A DNA stretch of 18,291 nt from Tidjanibacter sp. (lineage in GTDB: Bacteria > Bacteroidota > Bacteroidia > Bacteroidales > Rikenellaceae), in assembly GCA_017628675.1 (NCBI GenBank), contig JAGBYS010000152.1, positions 1-18,291 of the forward strand, in the 5' to 3' direction. Below, piece after piece: positions 7,090 through 14,387 of the stretch. Both the position numbers and the translations under genes were made by a program. Position 1 is the stretch's first letter. Every line of letters begins with the position of its first letter. A model generated the notes under the pieces. The model was not told the origin of the DNA and did not search any database. It saw nothing but the letters and a program-made list of their open reading frames with translations.

Positions 7090-9786
7090 CATAGAGGCCT
7101 TAAATACATAATTTTTTCGCTCTCGGCACTGCTCTTTTCAGCTATGCTGAACGGACAAAATGTGTCCGACGAGGAAAAAAATTCACTCTCGGGGGTTCAG
7201 ACACCCTCCGAGAGCACCCACCCATTGTCGGCAGACTCGCTCCGCACCGACCACCCCAACAACTTAGCCATCGACTCCCTACTGGTACTCCCCAGCGACA
7301 CGGCCGGCAGGCGCAAGCAGCGCAACTTCCTCGAGGAGATCATCAACGGTCAGAACAAAGACTCGCTCTACTACGATGTCAGGGGCAAGATGGTCCACAT
7401 CTACGAGCAGGGCGATGTGACCTACGGCAATATGAACATCAAGGCCGACTATATGCGTGTGTCGATGGACAACAAGGAGATTCTTGCCTATGGCAAGGCC
7501 GACACCTCCGCCTATGGCCACACCCGCCCCGAGTTCACCGAGGGCGGCTCGACCTACACGATGGACACGGTGACCTACAACATCGACTCCAAGAGGGCCA
7601 AAATCAAGGGCGTAGTGACCAAGGATGGCGAGGGCTTCCTCACGGGTAAGGAGGTGAAGATGATGGACGACAAGTCGTTCAACATCCGTGGCGGTGTCTA
7701 CACCACCTGTGACCACACCGACCACCCCCACTTCTACATCAGTATGAGCAAGGCTAAGTTCATCCCCGGCAAGAAGATGGTGTCGGGCCCCCTGCACCTT
7801 GTCATTGCCGATGTGCCCCTGCCGCTGATCATCCCCGAGATCTTCTTCCCGATGAATATGGAGCGCAAGACGGGTTTCATTATGCCCAGCTACGGTGAGG
7901 ATGCCAACCGAGGCTTCTACCTCAACAATGGTGGCTACTACTTCGCCTTCAACGACTATGTGGATCTGGAGATTACGGGTGGTATCTACACGCTCGGCTC
8001 GTGGGATCTGAACGCCCGCTCGCGCTACCGTGTGCGCTACAAGTTCAACGGCTCGGTGGGTGTCAACTTCGCCAAGGTCATCATCGGCGATAAGGGCTCG
8101 GCCGACTACCAGAATCAGAACAACTTCAAGATTACCTGGACCCACTCGCAGGACTCCAAGTTCAATCCCAACTCGACCTTCTCGGCCAATGTGAACATCT
8201 CCACCAGCGGCTACAACAAGCTCGCCTCGCAGGATATGACCGACTACCTCTCCTCGCAGACCGCCTCCACCATCAACTACTCCTATGCGTGGAAGACGCT
8301 GCCTATGAACATCTCGATGGGTCTGAGCTACAACCAGCAGCTCAACACGGGTGAGATCTCGCTCGGCCTCCCCTCGGTGAACTTCAAGGTCAATCGTATC
8401 TACCCCTTCAAGCGCAAGGTTATGGTGGGCAAAGAGAGGTGGTATGAGAAGATTGCGATGACCTACTCGGCACAGATGCAGAACAACCTGAAGGGCAACA
8501 CCAACGACTTCAAGGATGTGGCCGATATGACCTCCAAGTTCAACAATGGTGTCAAGCACTCCATCCCCATCAGTGCCTCGTTCAATGTGGGCGGCTTCCT
8601 GAATGTGTCGCCCTCAATCAGCTACGACGAGAGGTGGTACTTCCGCCGTGTGGACCAGAGGTGGGATGCCCAGCAGAACGCCATCGTGTCGGACACCACC
8701 CGAGGCTTCTATCGTGTCTATGACTACCGTGCATCCGTGTCGGCCAACACCACCCTCTACGGTATGTACCAGTTCAAGAACCCCAACAGCTTCCTCAAGG
8801 CCATCCGCCACACCATAAACCTCGATGTTTCGGGCTCCATTGCCCCCGACTTCGGCAAGGAGAAGTATGGCTACTGGAAGGAGGTGCAGGCCAACGCCGA
8901 GGGCACACGCGTGCAGCGCTACTCGCCCTATGCGGGTCAGCTCTATGGCGTGCCGAGCAGCAACCCCAACGCCTCGCTCTCGCTGGGTATCAGTCAGACC
9001 CTCGAGGCCAAGGTCGCAAGCGACACCGACACCACGGGTATGAAGAAACTCAAAATTATTGACGAGTTCTCCTTCAGCCTCAGCTATAACTTCCTGGCCG
9101 ACTCGATGAAGCTCGCACGCAGCATTCCCGTGAGGATTCGCTCGAGCGTCATCCCCAACTTCGGTATCAACATCTCGATGACACTCGACCCCTACGAGGT
9201 GGACAAGACCACGGGCGTTGTCTATGACAAACTGCTCATTGGGCGTGGTATTCCCGGCCGTATCTCCAATGTCGGATGGTCGTTTGGCTACACCTTCCGC
9301 TCCTCGGACCTCTACACCGAGGCGACCATCAACGACATCTCCAAGCAGTACCCCGAGTACTCCAACCCCTACTTCTACGACCCGAACGACCCGTTGGACC
9401 CTGCCCTACGACGACAACTCATGACATCGCAATACTACGATTTCTCGTTGCCGTGGAACTTCTCGTTCAACTACTCGATAAACTACACCAACAACGGCAT
9501 AAAAAAGAAGATCACCAACACCCTGAACTTCAACGCCTCCGTCACGCTCGACAAGGAGAAGAAGTGGGGTATAACCTATGTGGGCGGTTACGACTTCGAG
9601 GGTAAGTCGCTCACGCCGGGTGTCTTCACCCTAAGCCGCGATCTACACTGTTGGCAGATGAGTTTCAGGTGTGTACCCTTCGGCTTCCGCAAGAGCTGGA
9701 GCTTCAACATCCAGGTTAAGTCGTCGCTGCTGCAGGACCTCAAATACGAGAAGAGCTCCTCCATCTACGACAACCTCTACGAGTAG
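7084..9786 (+). CDS. lptD: LPS-assembly outer membrane protein LptD (OstA-type)
   Basis: LptD is the outer-membrane beta-barrel that, with LptE, inserts LPS into the outer leaflet. Here an N-terminal periplasmic OstA/LptA-like jellyroll (roughly residues 70-215) is followed by a long barrel rich in alternating aromatic/polar strands. The conserved segments YTTCDHTDHPHFYI and PLPLIIPEIFFPMN mark the junction, and the C-terminal strands with DLKYEKSSSIYDNLYE fit Bacteroidetes LptD. There is no in-frame ATG before 7144. Starting at ATG 7144 would remove the signal peptide, so I chose TTG at 7084, which gives KHRGLKYIIFSLSALLFSA, a good n- and h-region. Another TTG at 7042 lies inside a palindrome and is less likely. 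Length is about 900 residues. mutS2 follows 43 bp later on the same strand. Confidence 0.88.
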   Translation: MKHRGLKYIIFSLSALLFSAMLNGQNVSDEEKNSLSGVQTPSESTHPLSADSLRTDHPNNLAIDSLLVLPSDTAGRRKQRNFLEEIINGQNKDSLYYDVRGKMVHIYEQGDVTYGNMNIKADYMRVSMDNKEILAYGKADTSAYGHTRPEFTEGGSTYTMDTVTYNIDSKRAKIKGVVTKDGEGFLTGKEVKMMDDKSFNIRGGVYTTCDHTDHPHFYISMSKAKFIPGKKMVSGPLHLVIADVPLPLIIPEIFFPMNMERKTGFIMPSYGEDANRGFYLNNGGYYFAFNDYVDLEITGGIYTLGSWDLNARSRYRVRYKFNGSVGVNFAKVIIGDKGSADYQNQNNFKITWTHSQDSKFNPNSTFSANVNISTSGYNKLASQDMTDYLSSQTASTINYSYAWKTLPMNISMGLSYNQQLNTGEISLGLPSVNFKVNRIYPFKRKVMVGKERWYEKIAMTYSAQMQNNLKGNTNDFKDVADMTSKFNNGVKHSIPISASFNVGGFLNVSPSISYDERWYFRRVDQRWDAQQNAIVSDTTRGFYRVYDYRASVSANTTLYGMYQFKNPNSFLKAIRHTINLDVSGSIAPDFGKEKYGYWKEVQANAEGTRVQRYSPYAGQLYGVPSSNPNASLSLGISQTLEAKVASDTDTTGMKKLKIIDEFSFSLSYNFLADSMKLARSIPVRIRSSVIPNFGINISMTLDPYEVDKTTGVVYDKLLIGRGIPGRISNVGWSFGYTFRSSDLYTEATINDISKQYPEYSNPYFYDPNDPLDPALRRQLMTSQYYDFSLPWNFSFNYSINYTNNGIKKKITNTLNFNASVTLDKEKKWGITYVGGYDFEGKSLTPGVFTLSRDLHCWQMSFRCVPFGFRKSWSFNIQVKSSLLQDLKYEKSSSIYDNLYE

Positions 9787-9829
9787 AGGCACCACACCCC
9801 ATTTTCACCCCTTCGGAAGATTTAATACG

Positions 9830-12313
9830 ATGTACAAAAAACTCGAAATAAAACTCGGTTTCGACCGCATACGCCACCAGTTGGCCGACCACTGCTCCAC
9901 CGCAGGGGCCCGCGAGATGGTGGCCGAGATGAGCTTTGTGACCTCGCCCCGAGAGGTCGAATACAACCAATCCATCGCCGAGGAGGTGAGGGTTGCCCTG
10001 ATGATGGAGCAGTACTTCCCCAAAGGCGAACTCACCGAGTTTGGCTCGGTGGTGGCCAAGCTGGCCGTGGAGGGCACCTTCCTGGAGGGCGACGAACTGC
10101 TGCTCCTGCGCGGAGGCCTCAAGGGTGTGGCCGAGACCACCTCGCTCTTCCGCAGTGGCAAGGAGCGCTACCCACTAATGGCCTCACTCTCCGCCAAGGT
10201 GGAGCACTTCCCCGATGTGGTGGGCCACATCGATACCATCATTGACCGCCACGGCGATGTGAGGGATAACGCCTCAGCAGAGCTCTACGACATACGCCGC
10301 TCCATACGAGCCCACGAGGGTCAGGCCGCCAAGCGCCTGCAGGCCGTCTTGGCCGAGGCCATTCGCAACGGCATCGTGGAGGAGGGAGCCGCACTCTCCA
10401 TAAGGGAGGGACGCACCGTCATCCCCGTCACGGCGGCCAACAAACGCAAACTCAAGGGTTTTGTGCACGACGAGTCGGCCACGGGCAAAACAGTCTATAT
10501 TGAGCCTGTGGAGGTTGTGGAGATAAACAACGCACTCAAGGAGTTGGAGTATGCCGAGCGCCGCGAGTGTGTGCGCATCCTCACCGAACTGAGCGAGAGT
10601 ATTCGCCCCCTGGCAGGAGCAATGGCCGAGAGCCGTCGCTACCTGACCCTCTTCGACTTCCTGAGGGCCAAGGCTCGCTGGGCAGTGGAGAATGGGGCCT
10701 ACAAGGCTATCCTCTCCGAGGACGGCACCCTGCGCCTTGTTGGGGCACGCCACCCACTATTGCAGCAGACCCTCGCCAAGGAGAAAAAGGAGGTCGTACC
10801 CCTCGACCTGGTTCTCAACGGAGCCCGACGCATACTTGTCATCTCGGGCCCCAATGCGGGCGGTAAGTCGGTATGTCTGAAGACCGTAGGCCTGCTTCAG
10901 TATATGTTCCAGAGTGGCCTTGCAGTGCCCGCCTCTGGCGTGAGCGAGATGCCCATCTTCAACGCCATTTTCATCGACATCGGCGACCAGCAGAGCATCG
11001 ACAACGACCTGTCGACCTACTCTTCGCACCTTACGAATATGAAGGAGATGCTCCAGGGAGCCTCCCCCGCTTCACTCATCCTCATTGACGAGTTCGGCAG
11101 CGGCACAGAGCCCACCATTGGTGGCGCCATAGCCGAGGCTATGCTCGAGAGGTTTGTGGAGTCGGGATCCTATGGAATTATCACAACCCACTATACCAAC
11201 ATCAAGTATTTTGCCTCCAACCACTCGGGTGTGGCCAACGGTGCTATGTTGTTCGATGTGCAGAACATCCGCCCCTTGTTCCGTCTGGAGATGGGCGAGC
11301 CTGGCAGCTCCTTTGCCATTGAGATTGCACGCAAGATTGGTCTTCCCGAGAGCATCATCCGCAGCGCCTCCGAGAAGGTGGGCTCCGACATTATGAGCCT
11401 CGAGCGTCAGCTGCGCGAGGTGGCACGCAACCGCAACTACTGGGAGCAGAAGCGTGAGCGCATACGCATAGCCGACAAGAGGGTCGAGGAGATGGAGAGC
11501 GAGTATGCCGAGCGTCTGGCCAAACTCAAGGATGAGCGCACAGCCATCATCCGTCAGGCCAAGGAGGACGCCAAGGAGATTCTCGACCAGACAAACCGCA
11601 CCATTGAGAATACCGTGCGCGTGATACGCGAGTCACAGGCCGAGAAGGAGACCACCCGTCTGGCACGCCGCGAGCTGGACTATATGCGCGAGAGGGTCGA
11701 GAGCGATGTTGACTATCTCTCGGCCGAGAGCGAGAAGGTGGCACGCGAGATGGAGAAGATCGAGCGCCGCCGCCAGAAGAGGGCCGAGCGCAAGGCTCAG
11801 CGTGGTGAGCAGACACCCCAGGTGCAAGCCCCCGAGCCCGAGGTACTCCCCGTAGTGGTGGGCGCCAAGGTGCGCATCACGGGCCAGGATGGTGTGGGTG
11901 AGGTTATGAGCATCAAGGGCAAGAAGGCCACCGTCGCTATGGGTCAGATTATGACCACCATAGCCATCGACCGCCTGGAGGCCATCAGCAATAGCGAGTT
12001 CAAGAAACAGACACGCCCCACCTCGGCCCGCACCGTGGTGAGCGTCGACATCTCAAGCCGCAAACTCAACTTCAAGGACAACATCGACATTAGAGGTATG
12101 CGCGCCGCCGAGGCTATGGCCATAGTCCAGGACTTCATCGACGACGCCATAATGGTGGGCATAGGCAGCGTGACCATCCTCCACGGCAAGGGCACAGGCG
12201 CCCTCAAAGAGGAGGTAAGACGCTACCTGCGCTACATCCCCTCTGTGGCCTCTGCCACCGACGACCACCCCGACCGCGGCGGCGCCGGCATCACGGTCGT
12301 AACTTTCAAATAA
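9830..12313 (+). CDS. mutS2: MutS2 family ATPase / endonuclease with Smr domain
   Basis: This 827-residue MutS2 lacks the mismatch-reading N-terminal domain of MutS. It consists of a clamp/lever region, a MutS-type ATPase, a long charged coiled coil and a C-terminal Smr domain. Seen: Walker A GPNAGGKS (340-347), the ABC-like DLSTYSSH segment, Walker B LILIDE with D420 and E421, the TTHY switch, a highly charged coiled coil at about 520-670, and Smr motifs DIRG (753-756) and HGKGTGAL (785-792). MutS2 proteins suppress homologous recombination by acting on branched DNA, and in some Firmicutes they split collided ribosomes; which applies here is open. The start is ATG 9830 because homology begins at MYKKLEIKLGFDRIR; 53 open upstream codons overlap the lptD end and are ignored. 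The usual second Smr acidic motif LDLR reads IDIR. Confidence 0.94.
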   Translation: MYKKLEIKLGFDRIRHQLADHCSTAGAREMVAEMSFVTSPREVEYNQSIAEEVRVALMMEQYFPKGELTEFGSVVAKLAVEGTFLEGDELLLLRGGLKGVAETTSLFRSGKERYPLMASLSAKVEHFPDVVGHIDTIIDRHGDVRDNASAELYDIRRSIRAHEGQAAKRLQAVLAEAIRNGIVEEGAALSIREGRTVIPVTAANKRKLKGFVHDESATGKTVYIEPVEVVEINNALKELEYAERRECVRILTELSESIRPLAGAMAESRRYLTLFDFLRAKARWAVENGAYKAILSEDGTLRLVGARHPLLQQTLAKEKKEVVPLDLVLNGARRILVISGPNAGGKSVCLKTVGLLQYMFQSGLAVPASGVSEMPIFNAIFIDIGDQQSIDNDLSTYSSHLTNMKEMLQGASPASLILIDEFGSGTEPTIGGAIAEAMLERFVESGSYGIITTHYTNIKYFASNHSGVANGAMLFDVQNIRPLFRLEMGEPGSSFAIEIARKIGLPESIIRSASEKVGSDIMSLERQLREVARNRNYWEQKRERIRIADKRVEEMESEYAERLAKLKDERTAIIRQAKEDAKEILDQTNRTIENTVRVIRESQAEKETTRLARRELDYMRERVESDVDYLSAESEKVAREMEKIERRRQKRAERKAQRGEQTPQVQAPEPEVLPVVVGAKVRITGQDGVGEVMSIKGKKATVAMGQIMTTIAIDRLEAISNSEFKKQTRPTSARTVVSVDISSRKLNFKDNIDIRGMRAAEAMAIVQDFIDDAIMVGIGSVTILHGKGTGALKEEVRRYLRYIPSVASATDDHPDRGGAGITVVTFK

Positions 12314-12320
12314 ATAGTAA

Positions 12321-12356
12321 GGGCTAAAAGGGCCAAAAGGGCTAAAAAGGCCAAAA
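12321..12356. repeat. 9-bp tandem array GGGCYAAAA, four units
   Basis: GGGCTAAAA (12321), GGGCCAAAA (12330), GGGCTAAAAA (12339) and GGCCAAAA (12349) form a 9-bp-period array beginning seven bases after the mutS2 stop codon. Two units vary by one base in length. Confidence 0.65.
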
Positions 12357-12392
12357 GGGAATTTAGTGAAATTAGGGGACTTAAGGATGGTT

Positions 12393-12434
12393 CCCTAATC
12401 TCCCTAATCTCCCTAATCTCCTTAATCTCCTTAA
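12393..12434. repeat. 9-bp tandem array CCCTAATCT, 4.6 units
   Basis: Three identical CCCTAATCT units (12393, 12402, 12411) are followed by CCTTAATCT (12420) and a partial CCTTAA. It is the cleanest microsatellite-like array in the window and is a candidate for slippage length variation. Confidence 0.75.
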
Positions 12435-12475
12435 AGACCTATAAGATCTATAAGCGCTTTCCGCTCTTTACAAGT

Positions 12476-12507
12476 GTTCACGGGTTACAAAAATGTAACC
12501 CGTGAAC
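12476..12507. repeat. 32-bp palindrome, second copy
   Basis: This is the exact reverse complement of positions 122-153: 14-bp arms GTTCACGGGTTACA with an AAAA loop in place of TTTT. Neither strand has a T tract after it here, so it does not look like a complete terminator. Flanking bases show no extended similarity to the first copy. Confidence 0.7.
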
Positions 12508-12510
12508 AAG

Positions 12511-12531
12511 GCTGACTGCTGACTGCTGATC
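12511..12531. repeat. 7-bp tandem array GCTGACT, three units
   Basis: GCTGACT, GCTGACT and GCTGATC follow one another directly, starting three bases after the 32-bp palindrome. Confidence 0.55.
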
Positions 12532-12563
12532 GCTTTTTACACACGCCCCCGCCCAAAAGGGCA

Positions 12564-12584
12564 CCCCCTCTAACTTAGAGGGGG
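12564..12584. repeat. GC-rich 10-bp-arm palindrome
   Basis: CCCCCTCTAA, C, TTAGAGGGGG is an exact inverted repeat; a realistic fold has an 8-bp stem and 5-nt loop. On the plus strand an A run follows rather than a T run, so a terminator function for mutS2 is doubtful. Confidence 0.5.
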
Positions 12585-12629
12585 ATAAAAAAAACATTTC
12601 GGCCCTTTTTGCCCTTTTTTCCCTAATAA

Positions 12630-12670
12630 CTTAGGTCGGTTAGACCTTAGACTTTAGACCTTTGACAAAA
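12630..12670. repeat. 7-bp tandem array related to 3547-3581
   Basis: After CTTAGGTCG come the units GACCTTA (12643), GACTTTA (12650), GACCTTT (12657) and GACAAAA (12664). The lead-in and the unit sequence match the array at 3542-3581 in the same orientation. Confidence 0.5.
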
Positions 12671-12677
12671 AAACGCA

Positions 12678-12715
12678 GATAGCGGAGGGATTTTTGTGCC
12701 AAACGAGAAGGCGAG
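12678..12715 (+). repeat. 38-bp direct repeat, unit 1
   Basis: It matches 12782-12819 at 34 of 38 positions without gaps; the shared end reads GCCAAACGAGAAGGCGAG. In this copy the repeat runs into GGCGCC-AAC-GGGCGC and then the GGTGG/CCACC hairpin near 12741-12756, instead of into the 3'-end hairpin element. Confidence 0.65.
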
Positions 12716-12781
12716 GCGCCAACGGGCGCAGCGAGTGTAGGTGGTGCTACCCACCGCTTCCCCCTGAAACGAAAAATTTAA

Positions 12782-12819
12782 AATAACGGAGTGATTTTTT
12801 TGCCAAACGAGAAGGCGAG
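12782..12819 (+). repeat. 38-bp direct repeat, unit 2
   Basis: This is the second unit of the direct repeat, 104 bp after the first. Here it forms much of the left half of the long inverted repeat 12772-12896, and its last bases belong to the inner AGGCGAGC arm. Confidence 0.65.
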
Positions 12820-12820
12820 C

Positions 12821-12845
12821 CCGCAGTTTGCTGACGCAAATGAGG
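12821..12845 (-). repeat. 3'-end hairpin element, copy 3
   Basis: The plus strand reads CCGCAGTTTGC, TGAC, GCAAATGAGG. TTTGC pairs with GCAAA around a 4-nt loop. It sits 36 nt past the stop codon of the minus-strand CoA-transferase gene and at the apex of the long inverted repeat 12772-12896. Confidence 0.55.
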
Positions 12846-12881
12846 AGCTCGCCTATCGAAGAGCGGTGAAAAATTCACCCG

Positions 12882-14195
12882 TTATTTTAAATTTTTGATG
12901 TAGGTGTAGTGCGCACCATAACGCTCAAACGCCGCACGCTCGAGCTCCTCGCGGTGATCGGGGTGTGCGATGTTGATGATGGCTTTTGCACGCTCCTGCA
13001 GCGACTTACCGTAGAGGTAAGCAGCACCATACTCGGTTACGAACCAGTGGATGTGGTTACGGGTGGTAACAACACCTGCACCGGGGGTGAGGATGTTGGA
13101 GATCTTGCTCACACCCTTATTGGTAACCGAAGGCATGGCGATGATGGCCTTACCGCCCTCGGAGAGCGACGAACCGTAGATGAAGTCAACCTGACCACCC
13201 ACGCCCGAGTAGAACTTGGTACCGAGCGAGTCGGCGCACACCTGACCGGTGAGGTCAACCTGCAATGCCGAGTTGATGGCGCAGAACTTGGGGTTCTTGG
13301 CGATGATGAAGGGGTCGTTGGTGTAGGCCACATCCTTCATCAGCACACCGGGGTTGTTGTCGATGAAGTCGTAAACCTGCTGCGAGCCCATAAGGAAGGT
13401 CGAAACGATCTTACCCTTGTCGGTCACCTTGTTGCGGCCGTTCACAACGCCTTTCTCCACCAGGGGAAGAACGCCGTCGGCGAACATCTCGGTGTGGATA
13501 CCGAGGTCCTTGTGGTTACCCAGCTGCGAGAGCACAGCGTTGGGAATAGCACCGATACCCATCTGCAAGCAGGCGCCATCCTCGATGAGGGCTGCACAGT
13601 GGCGACCAATGGCGGCGTCGGTCTCGGTAATCTCGGCGATGTGGCCCTCCATCAGAGGCTGGTCGTCCTCAACGAAGTAGTCGATCTCGGAGATGTGGAT
13701 GAAGGCGTCACCGAAGGCGCGGGGTACATACTTGTTCACAACAGCCAGCACATAGTCTGCACACTCAATAGCGGCCAGGGTAGCGTCTACCGAGGTACCG
13801 AGCGACACATAGCCGTGGGCATCTACGGGCGACACCTGGATCATTGCCACATTACAGGGCAGAACACCTGCGCGGTAGAGTTTCTGGGTCTCCGAGAGGA
13901 AGATTGGAATATAGTCGGCATAGCCGCTCTGGGTCACTTTGCGCACATTGCCGCCCACAAAGAAGGAGTCGAGCTGGAAAATGCCCTCGAACTTGGGATC
14001 TGCATAGGGAGCAGGGCCCTCGGTGTGGAGGTGGTGGATGTGTACATCTTTGAGCTCACCTGCCTCGCCCCTGCGGCACATAGCCTGAATGAGGCACTGG
14101 GGGGCACTTGCCACCGAACTCAGGTGAACGTGGTCGCCAGATTTAATCACCTTAACGGCCTCGTCGGGAGTAGTAAACTTGATGGTGTTGTTCAT
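12882..14195 (-). CDS. acetyl-CoA hydrolase/transferase family CoA-transferase (4-hydroxybutyrate/butyrate type)
   Basis: This 437-residue cytoplasmic enzyme moves CoA between an acyl-CoA and a carboxylate through a glutamyl-CoA intermediate. The expected catalytic glutamate is E236 in GIHTEMFADG, and GIGAIP (213-218) and GVGGQVDFIYG match the CoA-binding segments of the 4-hydroxybutyrate and butyryl-CoA:acetate CoA-transferases. Length is normal for this group. I cannot separate 4-hydroxybutyrate, butyrate, succinate and acetate specificity by eye, so no symbol is given. It faces korAB across a 192-bp divergent promoter region, suggesting a role in fermentative acyl-CoA handling next to a ferredoxin-linked oxidoreductase. 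Its stop codon lies inside the long inverted repeat 12772-12896. Confidence 0.88.
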   Translation of the reverse strand: MNNTIKFTTPDEAVKVIKSGDHVHLSSVASAPQCLIQAMCRRGEAGELKDVHIHHLHTEGPAPYADPKFEGIFQLDSFFVGGNVRKVTQSGYADYIPIFLSETQKLYRAGVLPCNVAMIQVSPVDAHGYVSLGTSVDATLAAIECADYVLAVVNKYVPRAFGDAFIHISEIDYFVEDDQPLMEGHIAEITETDAAIGRHCAALIEDGACLQMGIGAIPNAVLSQLGNHKDLGIHTEMFADGVLPLVEKGVVNGRNKVTDKGKIVSTFLMGSQQVYDFIDNNPGVLMKDVAYTNDPFIIAKNPKFCAINSALQVDLTGQVCADSLGTKFYSGVGGQVDFIYGSSLSEGGKAIIAMPSVTNKGVSKISNILTPGAGVVTTRNHIHWFVTEYGAAYLYGKSLQERAKAIINIAHPDHREELERAAFERYGAHYTYIKNLK

Positions 14196-14238
14196 AAAAG
14201 TATTATGTTTAGTGAATTGATTGCCAAAAATTCTACCG

Positions 14239-14246
14239 CAAAGGTA
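14239..14246 (-). promoter_or_regulatory. predicted -7 box for the CoA-transferase gene
   Basis: The minus strand has an exact TAnnTTTG box, TACCTTTG. Transcription would start near 14232, giving a leader of about 37 nt. I find no convincing TTG at the -33 position, so the promoter is only partly supported. Confidence 0.45.
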
Positions 14247-14267
14247 ACTATTTTTCTTTAGAAAAGA

Positions 14268-14297
14268 TTGCAGTCCGACATTAAATTATTACCTTTG
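14268..14297 (+). promoter_or_regulatory. predicted promoter of the korA-korB operon
   Basis: TTG (14268-14270), a 19-nt spacer and TACCTTTG (14290-14297) match the Bacteroidetes consensus exactly. Transcription should start near 14304, leaving a leader of about 84 nt that begins with a small GCCC-TTTT-GGGC hairpin. The start codon follows an A-rich stretch without a Shine-Dalgarno site. Confidence 0.65.
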
Positions 14298-14387
14298 TAG
14301 GTGCATTGTGCCCTTTTGGGCTCGGAGCACACCCAGATAACAGGCTATATTGATTAACCTAAACGATAACAAAACTCAAGAACAATT

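Larger units (their letters stand above)
12314..12881. other. 568-base convergent intergenic region packed with short repeats
   Basis: This lies between the 3' ends of mutS2 and the CoA-transferase gene and holds no credible gene. From left to right it holds two 9-bp tandem arrays, a 32-bp palindrome, a 7-bp triplet array, two GC-rich hairpins, a 7-bp array shared with 3547-3581, a 38-bp direct repeat and a long inverted repeat reaching the CoA-transferase stop codon. These are annotated separately. GCCCAAAAGGGC (12552-12563) is a further small palindrome. I see no canonical terminator with a T tract for mutS2. Confidence 0.7.
12772..12896 (-). repeat. long inverted repeat at the 3' end of the CoA-transferase gene
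   Basis: The left arm starts at 12772 (AAAAATTTAAAATAAC) and pairs exactly with 12881-12896, then continues with one-base bulges through GTGA and a T/A run, about 27 pairs in all. The right arm covers the last codons and stop codon of the minus-strand CoA-transferase gene. An inner exact pair, AGGCGAGC (12813-12820) and GCTCGCCT (12847-12854), encloses copy 3 of the 3'-end hairpin element. The layout repeats that of 196-319 with unrelated arm sequence. Confidence 0.65.

Noticed and set aside
9671..9829. N-terminal extension of the mutS2 frame
   Set aside because: It overlaps the end of lptD, is Ser/Arg/Pro-rich shadow sequence, and MutS2 homology begins exactly at the ATG at 9830.
12564..12595. 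Terminator for mutS2 at the GC-rich palindrome
   Set aside because: On the plus strand the stem is followed by ATAAAAAAAAC, an A run rather than a T run, so it does not fit an intrinsic terminator for mutS2. Kept only as a palindrome.
12314..12881. CRISPR array in the repeat-rich gap
   Set aside because: The tandem units are 7-9 bp and contiguous without spacers, and there are no cas genes nearby.
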